A stretch of DNA of 64,000 nucleotides, from positions 342,562-406,561 of the forward strand of contig NZ_FOLQ01000005.1 in NCBI RefSeq assembly GCF_900112365.1, written 5' to 3'. A program made the translations under genes and the position numbers. A model generated the notes under the pieces. It made no database searches and was not told where the DNA came from. It saw nothing but the letters and a program-made list of their open reading frames with translations. The DNA is from Spirosoma endophyticum (GTDB lineage Bacteria > Bacteroidota > Bacteroidia > Cytophagales > Spirosomataceae). The number at the start of each line of letters is the position of its first letter. Position 1 is the first letter of the stretch. Positions 53,955-63,700 of this stretch are shown in pieces.

Positions 53955-54644
53955 CTACTTGTGATCAAGGTACTGTTCAATTCCACCAATAGGCGTTTTG
54001 GGTTGCTTATCACTTGCGGGTGATAAACTAACTTGCCGTGTAAGGAATAACGAGGTAACCGTGGTATAGCCATTTATTGGGTTGAAACCCGCCATATCCA
54101 CTTCAATTAAGTCGGTACCACGTAAAAAAGCTGTAGCTTCAATGAACCAGTCAGCGTTATCTAGGATTATAAAACCAGTATTAGAAAGCAGAGGTCTTGC
54201 ACTAATAATGCAATCATATCTATGGCTACCATCCACTATAATAACATCAAAAGACGTTGAGAACTGGTGAATTGCTTTTACATAGTCTTCTTTGTTGTCA
54301 ACTAACAAGTAGGTAACATTGGATGGTAACTTAGGCTTAATTTGGGCATACCAAGCTGGATCATCTTCAATAGCGACCACATGTTTGCTACGACTGGCCC
54401 AAAATAATGTTGAATTGCCAGATCCATACTCAAATATCGTTTTTTGGCTAAAGTCAAGTTGCTGAAGGTATTCAATCAGCGGGTAAGAATACCAAGGAAT
54501 TGGTTGTCCATTCTTATCCATACTTTGCCACAATTTGGCACTTTTATAATGTCCATATTCACGACTAAGTATCTTATAATTATTATATGACACCTGTGAT
54601 GCATAAGGCAATAATTTGAAAAATAACTTTTTTAACATAATCAT
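53955..54644 (-). CDS. Class I SAM-dependent methyltransferase-like protein
   Basis: A 229-residue Rossmann protein. The SAM-binding loop is FEYGSGNSTLFWASRSKHVV, followed by AIEDDPAWYAQIKPKLP, IIVDGSHRYDCIISA and GFIILDNADWF, a pattern like the FkbM/TylF-type class I methyltransferases. It may methylate a sugar of the repeat. Start is ATG 54644; an ATG two codons later (54638) is equally good. No membrane segment is certain. Confidence 0.75.
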   Translation of the reverse strand: MIMLKKLFFKLLPYASQVSYNNYKILSREYGHYKSAKLWQSMDKNGQPIPWYSYPLIEYLQQLDFSQKTIFEYGSGNSTLFWASRSKHVVAIEDDPAWYAQIKPKLPSNVTYLLVDNKEDYVKAIHQFSTSFDVIIVDGSHRYDCIISARPLLSNTGFIILDNADWFIEATAFLRGTDLIEVDMAGFNPINGYTTVTSLFLTRQVSLSPASDKQPKTPIGGIEQYLDHK

Positions 54645-54706
54645 ATGGTTTTGTAGTGAAATGCAAACTTTAATTATACTTATACAATTAAAATTAGTAT
54701 TATATT

Positions 54707-56065
54707 TTAAAGTATTTGACGCAGGCGACTAATCAGGAAACGGGGAACAAATAATAATGCGTTAGATTGAAGTTCAAAAACTTCTTTAGTTCTACTATAG
54801 AGCCCATTTGTCAAATATGCTGCACAAAGCTGCGCCAATAATGTCGCAACTGATGCTCCGATAGCACCATAGAGTGGAATAAGAAAAAGATTTAATCCAG
54901 CATTTACAACAGCCCCCATAATAGTACGTCCTAGAAGAAAACGTTGCATGTTCTCAACTATAAACCAATTATTAGTACCGACCGCAATAAATACAAATAG
55001 ACCAGTCCAGATATGAATACTCAAAATAGGGCCAACTCCTTCGTATTCTGGTCCGTACAACATTGACGTAATACCATTTGCTAATATAGAAAATACAATG
55101 CCGATAGTAATACCGCATACAGCTAGAATATTCAACAGCTTTTGATAACGATTAAGATAGCCATTGTAGTCATGAGCACGCAGTGCAATAATGCTTGGAT
55201 AAAACGACATTGTAATAGCGCCAGCCACAAAATACCAAACTTCTGATAAACGCAATGCCGCACTATAACGACCTAACTCATGGCTATCTGCTAAGTATTT
55301 AAGCATAAGTTGATCGATACGCATATAAATAAAAATGAAAAACTCAGCCAACATTAATGGCCAAGCAAGTTGTATCAACCTTTGAACAATAGCTTTGTCG
55401 AATAAAAAACTAAAAATCGAATGGCCATGCTGGGTCAAATAAATCCAGTAAATCGTCAGATAGCTAATTAAAATATCACAAATTGATATAGCAATAAAAA
55501 AGCTTAAATGATAATGTGCAGTCAAACCATATATCCGAACAGCTGTAGTTAAACTAAAAGAAATAACTTTTGGAATAATGGAATAGTGGATCTTTTGTAT
55601 ACTCTGGAAGTAAACGTCTACGGCGTCGAAACATTGAACGATTAAGCCAAGCGAAGATATTGAAATTAATAAAATTAGTTGCTGATTCGATGCATGAATA
55701 ATATTACATGCTATTAAGATCAGAAAAAACGAAATTAATCCCGATAAAAATTTGAGGCTCACAGTTGTTCTGACAAGTCTATCTACAGCCTCAACATTTT
55801 GAATAGGTATTTCACTAACTAAAATATTGTTTACGCCTAATGATGCTAAAGGAGCTAAAATCAATGGAAATACATTTACATAATTTAATAACCCGTATTC
55901 ACTAGGGCCTAAGTAACGTGCAAGCCATATTCCAACTATCATACCGGTTGCCATTCGAAATATTTTATCGAAAAATAGCCACCCTACATTAACGAGAGAT
56001 TTACTAAATGGAATTATTGTCCGAAAGTGCGTTACACTTAGCGAGCTACTTAACACTTTCTTCAT
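54707..56065 (-). CDS. Wzx-type polysaccharide flippase
   Basis: A 452-residue membrane protein of the MOP superfamily with about 12 helices. The start has WLFFDKIFRMATGMIVGIWL and ARYLGPSEYGLLNYVNVF, the standard signature of Wzx/RfbX proteins. It moves lipid-linked repeat units across the inner membrane for the Wzy polymerase. It follows the GDP-mannose dehydratase by 7 bases. Confidence 0.9.
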   Translation of the reverse strand: MKKVLSSSLSVTHFRTIIPFSKSLVNVGWLFFDKIFRMATGMIVGIWLARYLGPSEYGLLNYVNVFPLILAPLASLGVNNILVSEIPIQNVEAVDRLVRTTVSLKFLSGLISFFLILIACNIIHASNQQLILLISISSLGLIVQCFDAVDVYFQSIQKIHYSIIPKVISFSLTTAVRIYGLTAHYHLSFFIAISICDILISYLTIYWIYLTQHGHSIFSFLFDKAIVQRLIQLAWPLMLAEFFIFIYMRIDQLMLKYLADSHELGRYSAALRLSEVWYFVAGAITMSFYPSIIALRAHDYNGYLNRYQKLLNILAVCGITIGIVFSILANGITSMLYGPEYEGVGPILSIHIWTGLFVFIAVGTNNWFIVENMQRFLLGRTIMGAVVNAGLNLFLIPLYGAIGASVATLLAQLCAAYLTNGLYSRTKEVFELQSNALLFVPRFLISRLRQIL

Positions 56066-56072
56066 GTAATAA

Positions 56073-57035
56073 CTAAACAGTTTGATTCATATACGCCTTT
56101 ACCATAAGTCGAGCTACATCCGAGACATTGCTGCTGGCAGACCAACCTAATTGCTTATGTGCTTTTGTCGGATTGGCATGTCCTTCTGCAATATCAGTTG
56201 GCCGAAATAGTACAGGGTCTATTCGAATATGATTTTGCCAGTCAAGTTCGACAGACTCAAATACAATGCGTATAAAATCACGCAACTTATACGTCTGACC
56301 TGTTGCGATCACATAATCATCAACTTGTTTTTGCTGAAGCATAAGCCACATAGCTTCTACATACTCAGGGGCCCAGCCCCAGTCTCGAGCTATGTCTATA
56401 TTACCCAATGTTAATACTTCATAGCTACCCTTTGCAATTCGGCAGGCAGCAGCCACGATTTTTTGTGTTACAAACCGCTCAGGTCTCAATGGCGACTCGT
56501 GATTAAAAAGAATTCCTGTACTAGCATGTAACTGGTACGCTTCCCGATAATTAGCTACTTGCCAAAATGCGGCTGCTTTAGCTACTCCGTAAGGGCTACG
56601 AGGGCGAAAAGGAGTATTTTCATCAGCTGCCAAGCTACCTACATCGCCAAAGCATTCACTAGATCCAGCGTTATAAAATTTGATAGGAAGGTTGCTGAAA
56701 CGAATAGCTTCCAATAGATTTAGTGTTCCTACGCTAATACTTTCAAGCGTTTCAACTGGTTGCTCAAAAGATAAGCCAACTGAACTCTGACCGGCCAGGT
56801 TATATACCTCATCTGGCTTAATTTTAAGCAACGTTTGTAAAACACTCCTGAAATCATTAATATTAATCGATACAGTTTGAACGTCATTACGAATTCCTAA
56901 TCGTGCTAAATTAGTAAAGGAAGTCATTTGCGCATCACGCGACCCCCCAAAAACCTGATAGCCTTTTGTTAGCAGTAATTTAGACAAATAACTGCCATCC
57001 TGGCCTGATATGCCACAAATCAAGGCTGTTTTCAT
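56073..57035 (-). CDS. gmd: GDP-mannose 4,6-dehydratase
   Basis: A 320-residue short-chain dehydrogenase of the GMD family, somewhat shorter than the usual 340-370. The NAD(P) loop is ICGISGQDGSYLSKLLLTKG; SSECFG, and Tyr-x3-Lys in RPRSPYGVAKAAAFW are the catalytic set; ILFNHESPLRPERFVTQKI and ARDWGWAPEYVEAMWLML are strong GMD marks. It makes GDP-4-keto-6-deoxymannose, the precursor of GDP-fucose and GDP-rhamnose. The start ATG 57035 overlaps the Wzz stop as ATGA. No reductase partner gene is next to it. Confidence 0.9.
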   Translation of the reverse strand: MKTALICGISGQDGSYLSKLLLTKGYQVFGGSRDAQMTSFTNLARLGIRNDVQTVSININDFRSVLQTLLKIKPDEVYNLAGQSSVGLSFEQPVETLESISVGTLNLLEAIRFSNLPIKFYNAGSSECFGDVGSLAADENTPFRPRSPYGVAKAAAFWQVANYREAYQLHASTGILFNHESPLRPERFVTQKIVAAACRIAKGSYEVLTLGNIDIARDWGWAPEYVEAMWLMLQQKQVDDYVIATGQTYKLRDFIRIVFESVELDWQNHIRIDPVLFRPTDIAEGHANPTKAHKQLGWSASSNVSDVARLMVKAYMNQTV

Positions 57036-58105
57036 ATAAACTTCCAATTTCGGATAAATAGTATACCACACGTAATAATTGCGCTTACTATTGCAAAGCC
57101 AAGTATAATATAAGTACGTTTTGGTCCGCTTTTATAGATAGGTACAATAGGAGGCTCTAATATTTTGAATGTTGGCGTATCCTCCTCAACTTTAATTTTG
57201 GCCTGCTCTAATTGTCTGGCTAAATCATTGTAGACCGATTGTTCGAGCAGATAATTAGACTGGAGTCGTTGCTCATTTATTTTAGCGGTATTTAAATAGA
57301 CGTTTACATTACGATCCCGGTAATTAGACAACGCAAATTCTGCATTTTCATACCGTCGTTTCACATCGCTTACTTGCTTTGTCAGAAAATTGACACGCCT
57401 ACGTGCTTTATCGGTACGATAAGCAATAATATAGTCAGTCAAATATTTCAGCGATAAGTTAGCTACCATAGCCGCCACAACAGGATCAGGCTCAGTAGCA
57501 ACAACCGTAATTACACCTGTTTTCTTGTCAAACGTCGAAGATACACTCCCTTGTACCGCTTTAATTAAATTATACTGCCCCTTTGTTACTTTAATTGCTT
57601 GGCCAATATTTTTTGAGACTAACTTACCTTTATCGGTATTACTTCCGTCATCATTAATAATAAATATACTTTTTATTTTATCAAGGATGCTGCTTGAACT
57701 AGTCCGATTAATGTATTCTTCTAAAGTCATGGTAGTATCTAATTCCTTAGACTGCACCTGCTGCTTTAATATGACCATAGCAAACGGAACGCTTTGAAGA
57801 ACATTTGGGTATAAATCAGGACGAGCATCAAGTGTGCTGACGTTATCTATCCCAAGGCCAGAAAAACTAGACAAAGAACCAAATCCCCCTGCCCCTCTGC
57901 CCTGTACTTCTGGCATAATAGTTACCTCTACCTTAAATATATTAGGTTGAGAAAAAGCATATACTGCACCAACTATAAGCCCAATCACACCTCCAATCAA
58001 TATTTTTCGGAAATTACTTTTAAAAAACAGTACAATATCACTTAGCCGAACTTCTATTTCGGCTTCATCACTAGATTTTCGGAGTTTTTCTTCTATAACA
58101 TCCAT
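57032..58105 (-). CDS. Wzz-like polysaccharide co-polymerase / chain-length determinant
   Basis: A 357-residue inner-membrane protein. It has a helix near residues 34-52 (ILIGGVIGLIVGAVYAFSQP) and a C-terminal helix near 334-352 (IILGFAIVSAIITCGILFI), with a periplasmic coiled-coil region (RRRVNFLTKQVSDVKRRYEN) between. The PxxP-like segment ILEPPIVPIYKSGPKR precedes the last helix. This is the Wzz layout that sets chain length with Wzy. No tyrosine-kinase domain is fused, and none is seen nearby. It follows the export protein gene by 47 bases. Confidence 0.88.
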   Translation of the reverse strand: MDVIEEKLRKSSDEAEIEVRLSDIVLFFKSNFRKILIGGVIGLIVGAVYAFSQPNIFKVEVTIMPEVQGRGAGGFGSLSSFSGLGIDNVSTLDARPDLYPNVLQSVPFAMVILKQQVQSKELDTTMTLEEYINRTSSSSILDKIKSIFIINDDGSNTDKGKLVSKNIGQAIKVTKGQYNLIKAVQGSVSSTFDKKTGVITVVATEPDPVVAAMVANLSLKYLTDYIIAYRTDKARRRVNFLTKQVSDVKRRYENAEFALSNYRDRNVNVYLNTAKINEQRLQSNYLLEQSVYNDLARQLEQAKIKVEEDTPTFKILEPPIVPIYKSGPKRTYIILGFAIVSAIITCGILFIRNWKFI

Positions 58106-58152
58106 TTTTACTTTACATGAACAGTAGATTTATAATTAGTAGATTACGCCTG

Positions 58153-60570
58153 TTAATTACGCAATACGTTAGTGAGTGCAAAAGCCAGTGTTGCAAGTAG
58201 CGAAAGAATAGAAATTCGTTCGCCAGTTGATAGTCTGCTTCTTACGTCGAATGGCTTAAACGGAACGATAACTGTTGAGCCTGGTTCTATTTCAGGCCAC
58301 GTTTTGAAAAAAAGAAATTTATGTGTTCGTTTTTTGTGCCCGTTTGGGTAGATAACATACGTTTTCTTCTCTACTGCATTCTCAGTAAAACCGCCAGCAT
58401 CGCTCACGTAATCATCAAATGAGTAACTGGCTTTATAACTAACTAAGGCAGGGTTTAGAACAGCACCTTGGATTGATACAACCTCTGGTCGACGTGGAAT
58501 AAACAGTGTATCATTGGGGCTAAGTAAAAGATTATCGTCTGTATTTGGATTCTCGATTACCTTACTTATATCCGTGCCAACATTTAAGCCATCCCGTTTA
58601 AACTGCGCTGCAGCTAAATAGGCTTGAGGTTTCAATCCACCAGCGCGCTTAATCAAATCAGCAATCCGTTCTCGGGGCCTGAAAATAGCGTAACTACCAG
58701 GTTGCATTACCTGCCCACCTATATATACTTGTTGTTGAGGTTCATAAGTAGGTGACGTACGAACATAAACAATATCGAAAGGCTGTAAAGCAAATGGGAC
58801 TTTTGATTTTGCGGGATCATTACCAATTTCTTGAGCACTAATCTGCAAATCTCGATCGATAGAAAACCTATGAATTTCTAAAGCCGGGGTATTGGCATCC
58901 AACGAGTCCTGGCGAATACGTCTGGCCACTTCGATTAAACTTGGTTTAGCGCCTTCCCGAAAACCGCCGGCATTAGCCACTAGATCGGCTATGCTCATGT
59001 TGCTAACGAAAGGAATAGCCGATGGCTCATTAACCGCCCCTTCAACATTAATAAAGTACTCTTCACGCAAATCCCGAATCGATAAAATTGTAAGAACGTC
59101 CTGCTTCATCAAGGGGATGTCAGCAATTTCGCCCTTCATCAATTTACCTAAATCAAATGATATATTCTCTTTATCTAAATTAGGCAATTCACGAACGATC
59201 ATCGCCCGATTTTTAAAAGCATCATTACGTAGTCCTTCAGCCCGTTGAATGAGCTGACGAACAGTTTCTGTCCCAGGTTCTATAGCAAAATCGCCGGGTC
59301 GCATGATGGCACCACCAATTTGAACCCGATTTTCGTAGCGCTCGAGAATTTTACCAACAAAGTAAGTATCCCCCGATTGAGGCACAAAATCAGCCATTTG
59401 GGCTTCAGTAATTGTCTTTATCTGACGTTCACGGTCTGTATTACGGCGAACGGTTATACTAGCTCGGTAGGCATCATCAGCAAAGCCGCCCGCGAAGCTC
59501 AACATTGTCTTTACCGTTTCGCCTGGTAGCATTTCAAAAATAGCTGGTCGGCGCACTTGTCCTGTTAATTCGACGTGTGTCTGATAATCAGCAACGCGGA
59601 TAACGTCCTGATCCATTAATCGAATATTATCCCGCTGATCAGCCCGAAGAATATAATCATACAGATCAATGGTACGAACCACATGATTACCCCGAATGAC
59701 ATTAATTTTACGAAATGAACCTGTCGCTGGATTTGGTCCACCAGCCAAATACAAAGCGTTAAAGGCTGATCCTAATGATGAAATCGTATAAGTTCCTGGC
59801 CGCACCACCTCACCAACTATAGTAACTTTAATACTCCGAATATTAGCAAGGGTCACATTTACGAACGTATTGCTGCCAGGAACCCCTAAGCCCTGATATC
59901 CACTTTTTCGTAACCGGTCTACGATACGTGCTTGAGCTTGTTCAATTGTAAGACCACTAACAAAAATGGGAGGCAGATTCTGAATTTTAACGGTTCCTTC
60001 TGGCGCAACTTTAAGCTTCAAATTGTCAGACGATGCCCCCGAAATATCGATCCCAATTTCGTCATCAGGGCCTACGATATAGTTACGGGGTGTCGCAATA
60101 CGGAGATTTGGCTCGAAAGACAGACTAGCATTGGCAAACAGGGAGGCCCCGAATACGGCTAATCCGCCATTTGCGTCCCGCCGAGTAGTTGTAGGCAGAG
60201 AATCCGTGGCGTTGCGGGTAGAAACATCCGAGGGTAACGTACGAGCGTTACTGGAAGAAGTCGTGACCCTATCTTTCGACTGCGCGGCACCTTTTGTCTG
60301 AATCTCGGCATTACGTCGGCGCAGAATAGCAATGTCTGCTTGAGTGAATCCCTGCGACATAGCCGCTATTTCTATCTGTGATTCAGTAAGTCCCCGACTT
60401 TGTGCCTGCCGGTAGAAGTCCAGTACCTGTTCGTCACTCATCAAATTGGCTCGCGAACCAGCCTGTTGAGCGGCTGCCCAATTCATTCCTATCAGCGTAA
60501 ATAGCAGGAGAATAAATGAGAATTGATAATTTCGGCAGATAGAATATGACAATTTGTCCTTAGTAAGCAT
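58153..60570 (-). CDS. Wza-like polysaccharide export protein with six SLBB repeats
   Basis: An 805-residue outer-membrane export protein. ATG 60570 gives a signal peptide (FILLLFTLIGMNWAAAQQ); a GTG at 60576 adds two residues. A helical region with SDEQVLDFYRQAQSRGLTES follows, then a Ser/Thr/Asn-rich linker. The poly-export domain starts near YIVGPDDEIGIDISG. Six SLBB-type units are visible, each like VxGxVxxPGxY...AGG: GEVVRPGTY, GQVRRPAIF, GAIMRPGDF, GAVNEPSAI, GQVMQPGSY and GAVLNPALV. A final helix ends at ALTNVLRN. It forms the outer-membrane exit channel, and is the first gene of the locus. Confidence 0.9.
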   Translation of the reverse strand: MLTKDKLSYSICRNYQFSFILLLFTLIGMNWAAAQQAGSRANLMSDEQVLDFYRQAQSRGLTESQIEIAAMSQGFTQADIAILRRRNAEIQTKGAAQSKDRVTTSSSNARTLPSDVSTRNATDSLPTTTRRDANGGLAVFGASLFANASLSFEPNLRIATPRNYIVGPDDEIGIDISGASSDNLKLKVAPEGTVKIQNLPPIFVSGLTIEQAQARIVDRLRKSGYQGLGVPGSNTFVNVTLANIRSIKVTIVGEVVRPGTYTISSLGSAFNALYLAGGPNPATGSFRKINVIRGNHVVRTIDLYDYILRADQRDNIRLMDQDVIRVADYQTHVELTGQVRRPAIFEMLPGETVKTMLSFAGGFADDAYRASITVRRNTDRERQIKTITEAQMADFVPQSGDTYFVGKILERYENRVQIGGAIMRPGDFAIEPGTETVRQLIQRAEGLRNDAFKNRAMIVRELPNLDKENISFDLGKLMKGEIADIPLMKQDVLTILSIRDLREEYFINVEGAVNEPSAIPFVSNMSIADLVANAGGFREGAKPSLIEVARRIRQDSLDANTPALEIHRFSIDRDLQISAQEIGNDPAKSKVPFALQPFDIVYVRTSPTYEPQQQVYIGGQVMQPGSYAIFRPRERIADLIKRAGGLKPQAYLAAAQFKRDGLNVGTDISKVIENPNTDDNLLLSPNDTLFIPRRPEVVSIQGAVLNPALVSYKASYSFDDYVSDAGGFTENAVEKKTYVIYPNGHKKRTHKFLFFKTWPEIEPGSTVIVPFKPFDVRSRLSTGERISILSLLATLAFALTNVLRN

Positions 60571-60602
60571 GAACACTGGCTATTGGGCCAAAAATTGAAT
60601 TA

Positions 60603-60662
60603 CAAAAGTAATAGATTCCCTTGAAAACGTTGTTGCACTGTTGCAAAGTATATACTGCAACA
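60603..60662 (-). promoter_or_regulatory. Candidate promoter and operator of the polysaccharide locus
   Basis: On the minus strand TACTTTTG (60610-60603) fits the Bacteroidota -7 box TAnnTTTG, about 33 bases before the first gene. No good -33 TTG lies at the usual spacing. Upstream is a set of TGTTGCA words (60631-60637 and 60639-60645) and an inverse TGCAACA (60656-60662) around GTATATAC, which looks like a binding site for a regulator. Confidence 0.4.
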
Positions 60663-60673
60663 CCACCCTTACC

Positions 60674-60703
60674 TTGTAGTACCGTTGTAATGCACTAAAT
60701 TTG
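60674..60703 (+). promoter_or_regulatory. Likely secA promoter, Bacteroidota type
   Basis: TTG (60674-60676), a 19-base spacer and TAAATTTG (60696-60703) exactly fit the Bacteroidota consensus TTG-N19-TAnnTTTG. The start codon is 90 bases further on. Confidence 0.65.
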
Positions 60704-60792
60704 CAGAAAAATAATCGGTAGTTGCTGGTAATTAGATGCATCAATAGGTGAAAAGTAACGATTACTGACCGATTACTAATGAATAAAACGAA

Positions 60793-63700
60793 ATGATTAA
60801 CTTAATAGCTAAATTTTTCGGCACCAAATCACAACGGGACATTAAAGAACTACTCCCTTATGTTGAGAAGGTAAATACCGAATTTGTCCAGTTAAAAGAG
60901 CTTTCAAATGACGAACTACGTCGGGTCTCGGCCGAGCTTAAAGCCCAGATTGCCGCTGAGTTAGCCGATATTGACAACCAACTTTCTGAGCTCAAAGAAC
61001 AGGCTGGCAATCCTGATGTAGACGTTAACGAGAAAGAGCAGATCTTTAATCAGATTGACAAACTCGAAGCCGATCGCAACACCGAACTGGAGCGCGTCTT
61101 ACTCGACATCTTACCCCGTGCTTTTGCTGTTGTTAAGGAAACTGCCCGCCGGTTTACTGAAAATGAGCAATTGACCGTAACCGCTACCGACTTTGACCGT
61201 GAGATTGCCAGTCGTAAGAAAAACGTTGTTATCGATGGCAATCAGGCGCACTGGGCAAATACCTGGGATGCCGCTGGAACACCAATAAAATGGGACATGG
61301 TGCACTATAACGTCCAGATTATTGGTGGTGTGGTGCTTCATCAGGGCAAAATTGCGGAGATGGCAACTGGCGAAGGTAAAACACTTGTTGCTACGTTCCC
61401 TGCATTTCTGAATGGTCTTGCGGGGCGGGGTGTCCATATTGTGACGGTCAACGATTACCTGGCTAAACGTGACTCGGAATGGATGGCGCCTTTGTTTGAG
61501 TTTCATAGCCTGCGAGTGGATTGCATTGACAAACACCAGCCAAACTCTGAGCAACGTAAGCATGCCTATCTGGCCGATATTACGTATGGCACAAACAATG
61601 AATTTGGCTTCGACTACCTGCGCGACAACATGGCCCGTGAAACGGGTGAGCTAGTACAGCGTAAGCACCACTACGCTATGGTGGATGAGGTTGACTCTGT
61701 CTTAATTGATGATGCTCGTACCCCACTCATTATCAGTGGCCCTGTACCTCGTGGCGATGAGCAGGACTATATTGAGCTGAAACCCCGTGTCGCTCGCGTC
61801 GTTGAAGCCCAGCGTAAATTAGTTTACGATTTTTTGAACGATGCTAAAAAGAAAATAGCATCTGGCGATGAAAAAGAAGGGGGCTTGTCGTTGTTTCGGG
61901 CATACCGTGGTTTACCGAAACATAAGCCACTCATTAAATTTCTGAGCGAAACCGGGAACAAAGCGCTGCTGCAAAAGACCGAGTCAATCTATCTGGCTGA
62001 GAACCAGAAACTCATGCCGGAGGCCGATGCTCCCTTATATTTCACGATTGACGAGCGCCATAATGGCATCGATCTGACGGAGAAAGGGATTGATTACATC
62101 ACAGGCTCAGGTGAAGATCCTAACTTCTTTATTCTCCCTGATCTTTCTATTGACCTCAACGCAGTTGATAAAGACGCTGATTTCTCGGAACAGGAGAAAA
62201 TTCTTCATAAAGAAGCCGTTATTCGGGACTACGCGGTCAAAACGCAGCGTATCAATACGGTCAACCAGTTACTGAAAGCCTATACACTCTTTGAGAAAGA
62301 CACTGAGTACGTTATCATGGACGGAAAAGTGAAGATCGTGGATGAGCAGACAGGCCGAATTATGGAAGGGCGTCGCTGGTCGGATGGGTTGCACCAGGCT
62401 GTTGAAGCGAAGGAAAACGTAAAAGTTGAGGACGCTACACAGACCTATGCAACTGTTACGCTCCAGAACTACTTCCGCATGTATCACAAGCGGGCCGGTA
62501 TGACCGGTACCGCCGAGACGGAAGCATCAGAATTCTGGCAGATTTACAAAATGGACGTGGTCGTCATTCCGACCAACCGGGCCATTAGCCGGGCTGATGA
62601 GGAAGACAAAGTATATCGGTCGGTTCGGGAGAAATACAATGCCGTAGTCGAAGAGATTACCAGTCTGGTTGAGAAAGGACGGCCCGTGCTTGTTGGTACA
62701 ACTTCGGTCGAGAACTCCGAATTATTGAGTCGATTGTTAACGCTACGGAAACTTCCTCACCAAGTCTTAAATGCCAAATACCACCAGCGTGAAGCTGAAA
62801 TCGTAGCATCGGCCGGTTTGCCAGGCAACGTTACGATTGCGACCAACATGGCCGGTCGTGGTACAGATATTAAACTGACACCTGAATCCCGGAGTGCTGG
62901 AGGCTTGGCCATTATCGGCACCGAGCGTCACGAATCGCGTCGGGTTGACCGGCAGTTACGTGGTCGGGCGGGTCGTCAAGGTGACCCCGGTACGTCGCAA
63001 TTTTTTGTATCGCTCGAAGATAGTCTCATGCGTTTATTCGGTTCCGACCGGATTGCAAAAGTAATGGACCGTATGGGGCTTGAAGAAGGCGAGGTTATTC
63101 AGCATTCGATGATTACGAAGTCCATCGAACGGGCCCAGAAAAAAGTTGAAGAAAACAACTTCGGCATTCGGAAGCGGTTGCTGGAATACGATGACGTAAT
63201 GAATTATCAGCGCGAGGCTATTTACAAACGTCGTCGAAATGCGCTGTTTGGCGATCGGTTACCGCTGGACATTGCCAACACGATGTACGACGTAGTGGAA
63301 GAAACCGTCAATAATGCGGAGGGGAATTACGAGGAAATAAAACTCCAGCTCCTAACGACTCTTGGCGTCACTCCGAATTTATCGAACGATGAGTTTAACC
63401 GCTTGAAAAAGCCGGATCAGATTCGACGCCTGTATGACGAAGCCGAAGTGCAATACCAAGCGAAGAACCAAGCTATCGCTGAGAAAGCGTTACCCATTCT
63501 AACGCAAGTCATGAATGAGCAGGGCCATCAGATCAAAAATATTGTTGTGCCTTTCTCTGATGGTATTCATGAATTGACGGTTGTTTCTGACTTGCAAAAA
63601 GCTGTTAGTTCGGGAGCTCGCGAGATCGTAACTGAAATGGAGAAGGCCGTAACCCTGTCGGTAATTGACCAGGAGTGGAAAGAACATCTCCGCGAAATGG

